A stretch of DNA of 64,000 bases, from contig VNWV01000001.1 in the NCBI GenBank assembly GCA_009801085.1, positions 682,001 to 746,000 of the forward strand, read 5' to 3'. Positions 60,068-64,000 of the stretch are shown piece after piece; position 1 is the stretch's first letter; each line of letters begins with the position of its first letter. The stretch is from Lasiodiplodia sp. COLG20 (taxonomy: Eukaryota > Ascomycota > Dothideomycetes > Botryosphaeriales > Botryosphaeriaceae). The notes under the pieces are model-generated. The model saw only the letters and a list, made by a program, of their open reading frames with translations, had not been told where the DNA came from and ran no database searches. A program made the position numbers and the translations under genes.

Positions 60068-60625
60068 TAAGGCTTGCTTCCATAGTGCTTCCAGCAGGGC
60101 GTTTAGGCGTGGTGGGGTTCAGCGTCACGGCAGGGATCTGCTCTTCATTTCACACAACGAGTACTTGGTTGTCTGGAACAGGCAAATATGTTGCGCGTCC
60201 GGCTGTTTGGAGTAAAAAGTTTCCAGCTCAAGGGACAAAACGCGCTTAGCCGGCAGAGAAAGACAGGTGGACGCGTCAGCCTGAAGGATTGTAATACAGC
60301 TACTGTGCTCTAGCCGGTGGGACCCACGCTGCCCAGCAACTATACATATATCAGGGTGCTGTGCCTGATCTACAGTGCGTGGTTCTACAGTGATTTCCTG
60401 ATTGGGACGTGCAGAATGCGTTGCAACGTGAAAGCAGCTGTTCGCCACAACGTGACAGCGGCGGAATTGTCAGCCATGGGCCGGGCGGCAGACTGCAACC
60501 TCGGCTCGAGCAGGAAGAAAAATTTGGACGTTATGGTGTGTGCCTCTAGCGCGGGCAGACGTCTGTGGCTGGCCCCCCCGGACGGTTGCATCGGGTCCGA
60601 AACTCGGCGCGCTAGCGGGAAACGG

Positions 60626-60634
60626 ATCAGATAA
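60626..60634 (+). promoter_or_regulatory. Predicted SreA-type GATA site 3
   Basis: ATCAGATAA, an exact ATCWGATAA match 855 bp upstream of the sidA ATG. Confidence 0.55.
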
Positions 60635-60850
60635 CTGTATCCAACATAGGCGCGGTGGGCCGGGCTTGGGCATGTCTTGGGAGGCGAAGCGAGGCTCGGC
60701 GATGGACAGGGGCCCGGCAGGGCACGCGCGGTTTTTCGCAATGCACTTGCTCCTTCCAGACCAGCGCCCGACTCGCGCCAGGCGCCCTGCACGTCGAAAA
60801 AATTTGTCGCCGTGTCCCACCCCGCCGACCGCGCTAATCTTATCTAATAA

Positions 60851-60859
60851 TTATCTGAT
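60851..60859 (-). promoter_or_regulatory. Predicted SreA-type GATA site 4
   Basis: TTATCTGAT on the plus strand, ATCAGATAA on the minus strand, exact. About 620 bp upstream of the sidA ATG; another GATA core on the same strand lies about 10 bp to its left (60840-60845). Confidence 0.55.
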
Positions 60860-61396
60860 TCAGATCATCGCCAGCGGCTGCCCTTTGGGCTAGCTGTGGG
60901 TTGCGCCGCCGGACGAGTACCGCGATGCGCTTTGCTAACAGGAACTTCTCGTCCGATGGTCTGCTGAGACCGCGTTGCCTGCGCCTCGAGCTGCCTGCGG
61001 GCCCTTGGCGGACGGGTCGAGCCGGGCGAAAGCGCTCCGCGGGCAGCAAGCATAAAACGCCAGGCGGCCGCGACTGCAGTGTTGCTCCCCAGCCTGCCGC
61101 TGCTGCGACTTCTGTTGTCGTTGTGTTCCTACCTAGCTGAGCGGTCCTGTACGTAGCCCGCCCCCGCGCCTGCCGCAAGAAAGTCATTGCGTCATCGTCT
61201 CTCAACTCACCCAGAGCAGCCGCTGACACGCTCATTCAGAAGCTTTGAAATCCCTGCCCTGCCATTCGCCCGCCTTCGCAGCGCCTATCCAGAGCAGAAC
61301 TGCCAGGTGAGCTCCAACAGCCAATGGCCGCGCGTCCGCCGGCCAGGGCACCATCACAAAGTGCCCCGCCGCCGTCGGAGAAAAAGTGTGGCTGAT

Positions 61397-61407
61397 GTAT
61401 ATATATC
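61397..61407 (+). promoter_or_regulatory. TATA-like element of sidA
   Basis: GTATATATATC about 75-85 bp upstream of the ATG in an otherwise GC-rich region. It could be a core promoter element if transcription starts close to the ATG. Confidence 0.35.
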
Positions 61408-61480
61408 AGTTTATGTTCTCAGAACTCTCCTCAGTCACAACTCCAGTGCCTGTCTTGCTCGACCTGTCCACCCGCACACA

Positions 61481-63317
61481 ATGAGCCCTCACGCCGACTA
61501 CTCGTCTCCTCCCCAGCACAACAACCAGCCCCTGCGCAGCGTCCACAGGGCCACCCAGCCCAAGATGCATCGGAACACCAGCTACCTGAGGCCCTCCTCC
61601 GAGGACGAGCTGCACGACATTATTTGCGTCGGCTTCGGTCCTGCGTCGCTTGGCATTGCCGTGGCCATGCACGACGCCATTGAGGCCTCAGGCCATGTGG
61701 GGCAGCTCGACAGGCTGCCCAAGGTTGCCTTCTTGGAGAAACAGCCCGAGTTCCGCTGGCACGCGGGCATGCTCCTCGAAGGCGCCCACATGCAGATTTC
61801 TTTCATCAAGGACATGGCCAGTCTGCGCAACCCGCGCAGCAACTTCACTTACCTCAACTACCTCCACAAGAACGACAGGCTGATTGACTTCACCAACCTG
61901 AACACCTTCTTGCCCCCGCGTGTTGAGTACGAGGACTACCTGAGGTGGTGCGCCAGCCACTTTGACGACGTCACCTCCTATGGCCAGGAGGTCGTCCAGG
62001 TCGTCCCGGAGAAGACGACCATTGACAGCGCCGCTGTCGACTCCTTCGTCGTCAAGTCCAGGAACACCGTCACCGGCGAGACTACTTCTCGCAGGGCTAG
62101 GCACGTCGTCATTGCCACTGGCGGCAGGGCCAAGATCCCCGAGCCCTTCCCCAAGGACCACTCCAGGGTCATCCACTCTTCGGCCTTCAAGTACACTGCT
62201 CCCAAGCTTCTGCCGGAGCGCAATGCTCCCTACAAGATTGCCGTCATTGGTGGCGGTCAAAGTGCTGCCGAGATCTTCGAGAACCTCCAGAGCAACTACC
62301 CCAACTCGAACACCAACCTCATCATCAGGGCCCAGCACCTCCGCCCCAGTGACGACTCTCCCTTCGTCAACGAGATCTTCAACCCCGAGAGGACTGATGA
62401 CATGTTCAGCCGTGACCCTGAACTCCGCACCAAGACCATCCTCGACGACAAGGTCACCAACTACGGTGTCGTTCGTCTCAACCTCCTTGAGAGGATTTTC
62501 GAGACCATGTACCTCCAGAAGATGAGGTACGGCGCCCAGGAGAACTGGCCTCACAGGATCCTGAACTTCCGCACTGTTGTTGAGGCTGGCCAGTCCCCCG
62601 TCATCAAGGGCGGTGTTCGTCTGGTGGTGAACAACCACAGCAATGAATTCTGCGCTCGCAAGACTGCAACTGAGGAGGTTCACGACTACGACCTGGTTGT
62701 CGTCGCCGTCGGCTATGAGCGCAACGAGCACGAGGATATCCTGCAGGGCAGCCGCTGGCTGATGCCCGGTGGCGGCAGTGCCGGACAGAAGTGGGAGGTC
62801 AACAGGCACTACGGCGTTTTGTTCGAAGAGGGCAAGGTTAGCCCTGATGCTGGCATTTGGTTGCAAGGTTGTAATGAGATGACGCACGGTGTAAGTTTTC
62901 TCCAGTCCTTCCTGCTACTTTCCCCTCCCATCACCCCCGCCACCTCGCTTCCCAGCAGCCTGTGATTCGTTCGCCAAACTTGATTTCTCACCTTCCTATT
63001 CCGCCTCGCAAACCCTTCTCCATCATGTACAGGAAACCCATCTTCCGAAGGATCGGCAGATGGTACTCTTGTATATCACTCCACCCCCACGGGATTCTAG
63101 ACCTGATCCTCCACGATTTGAGGGATTAAATGCTGACAAGGCTTGGCGCTTACAGTTAAGTGATACCCTACTCTCCGTTTTGGCCATTAGAAGCCAGGAG
63201 GTTGTTTCTTCGATTTTCGGTCCACAGGTTGAGCATAGCAACGGCGTTCATCACGAGGAGGCTTCTCAGTCTCAAAACGGTCACCACGCCTCCCACCAGA
63301 CTCAGCTTCAGGCTTAG
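61481..63317 (+). CDS. sidA: L-ornithine N5-monooxygenase
   Basis: Catalyses the first committed step of hydroxamate siderophore synthesis: L-ornithine + O2 + NADPH to N5-hydroxyornithine, using FAD. Exons 61481-62890 and 63156-63317 give 523 residues, close to SidA of Aspergillus (about 500). Key parts are the FAD motif CVGFGPASLGIA near 50, the ornithine/flavin segment FRWHAGMLLEGAHMQISFIK, NADPH motif VIGGGQSAAEIFENL near 254, and VVVAVGYERNEHEDIL near the end. Splicing the 265-nt intron joins NEMTHG to LSDTLLSVLAIRSQEVV, the conserved C-terminal segment of the family. The ATG at 61481 is the first in frame. The intron is several times longer than most in the window; failure to splice would give a protein of similar length lacking the LSDTLLS segment. 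Neighbouring synthetase and GATA sites fit an iron-repressed pathway gene. Confidence 0.95.
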
Positions 63318-64000
63318 ACCTGAGGCATTGGTGAGGGATTGACGCGGATTATGCAGTCCTCAAGTTATCATTTCTGGGCTCGCGACTGTTCAAATTTGCT
63401 TTCTACAGTTTGATAAAAATATAGCTGTTTATGGAGTCTTTTTCAAAAAAGGATAAATGGGAACGAAATCTACACCTAGCTATTGCGACTTTTGAAATTT
63501 GCTCGGCGGTCCCGACTAAGTCCGACCCGGGCGCTGGGCTTCAGACCACTCCTTTGTTGTCGCCGAGCAGTGGTCGCTCTCGCCGTCGGAGGCCGCGGGC
63601 AATTCCGATGACGAAAAAAGCAGATGGAATGGCACTGAGGGACCGAAAAAAAAATGGGGCTGCTGGATCTGCAATTCGCCTGCATATGCGTGCGGGCATT
63701 GTAAGTCTCGCCAAATTCCGCTACTAAGAATGTTTCGGCCACCTACCATGTCCGCGTGAGGGCCCATCCCTTCAGGCAGGCTACCAGTGAGAGCATAACA
63801 GCGGAGATTGATGTGATCGTACCTGGCTATGCTTTAATCTCACTGTGACGCCTTTGCCACCCGATGTACGGGATGGGAGTGAGCAGCGGCGGATCCGGCG
63901 GAGAATCAAGTTTGCCTACCTACTAGCCTGGACCCGCCTAGCTGGCTCTGCAGCGGGTAAGTAGCATGGGGCTTCAAGCCCGACTTCCTTCACATGCCTT
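63318..64000. other. Region downstream of sidA
   Basis: 683 bp to the window end. Short frames at 63431-63767 are not protein-like. An imperfect hairpin at 63785-63845 is listed separately. No start of a further gene is recognisable. Confidence 0.5.
63785..63845. repeat. Imperfect inverted repeat (hairpin)
   Basis: CAGTGAGA at 63785-63792 pairs exactly with TCTCACTG at 63838-63845. The next five bases, GCATA, pair with TATGC at 63828-63832 across a 5-nt bulge. It is unrelated in sequence to the four-copy palindromic family. It may be chance or a small foldback relic. Confidence 0.4.

Larger units (their letters stand above)
60068..61480. promoter_or_regulatory. sidA upstream region
   Basis: 1.4 kb between the ABC stop and the sidA ATG. 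It contains two exact SreA-type sites (listed), a third GATA core (AGATAA on the minus strand) just left of the second, a CCAAT box at about 61321 and a TATA-like run at 61397. The frame from 61187 is open into sidA but has no ATG, so it is 5' UTR. Confidence 0.65.

Noticed and set aside
61688..62887. 399-codon open frame antisense to sidA
   Set aside because: Mirror of a high-GC3 coding exon; the plus strand has all FAD and NADPH motifs.

Overview
This is nuclear DNA of a filamentous ascomycete (Pezizomycotina; a Dothideomycete is my best guess, not proven). The evidence is short GT-AG introns of 46-265 nt with CTRAC/CTAAC-like branch sites, and fungal-only families: Zn2Cys6 regulators, TVP18, AIM21 and a hydroxamate-siderophore pathway. 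Genes lie on both strands with no operons. Coordinates below are genomic spans that include introns; for the multi-exon genes other than the helicase-like one, the exon lengths I give sum to a multiple of three.

Left part (1-19 kb) is mostly housekeeping: the 3' end of an IMP-specific 5'-nucleotidase (ISN1), a His/Gln-repeat protein, a two-domain 6-phosphofructokinase, a small C2H2 protein, a GRE2-like reductase, NTF2, TVP18 and AIM21. Middle part (19.6-37.6 kb) is accessory: a DEAD-box-helicase-like protein whose ATPase motifs are all degraded, an uncharacterised protein, three zinc-finger regulators, a mitochondrial D-lactate dehydrogenase, an MFS transporter, an F-box protein and a RidA-family protein.

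Right part (37.8-63.3 kb) is a compact siderophore locus. A 17-kb, 5592-residue nonribosomal peptide synthetase with order (A-T-C)x4-(T-C)x2 is transcribed leftwards. It is divergent from a full-length ABCB transporter, which is followed by an L-ornithine N5-monooxygenase (SidA). SidA would supply N5-hydroxyornithine, the synthetase would assemble a ferrichrome-type (probably ferricrocin-like) intracellular siderophore, and the ABC protein probably moves product or intermediates. Two exact ATCWGATAA motifs, the binding site of the iron repressor SreA, lie in the synthetase/ABC promoter and two more upstream of sidA, which indicates coordinated iron repression.

The least expected structure is a family of four diverged, almost fully palindromic elements of about 80-107 bp at 10.1, 23.6, 30.4 and 34.4 kb, all between genes. 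They look like a MITE or foldback family. I saw no tRNA or rRNA genes, CRISPR arrays or intact autonomous transposons.
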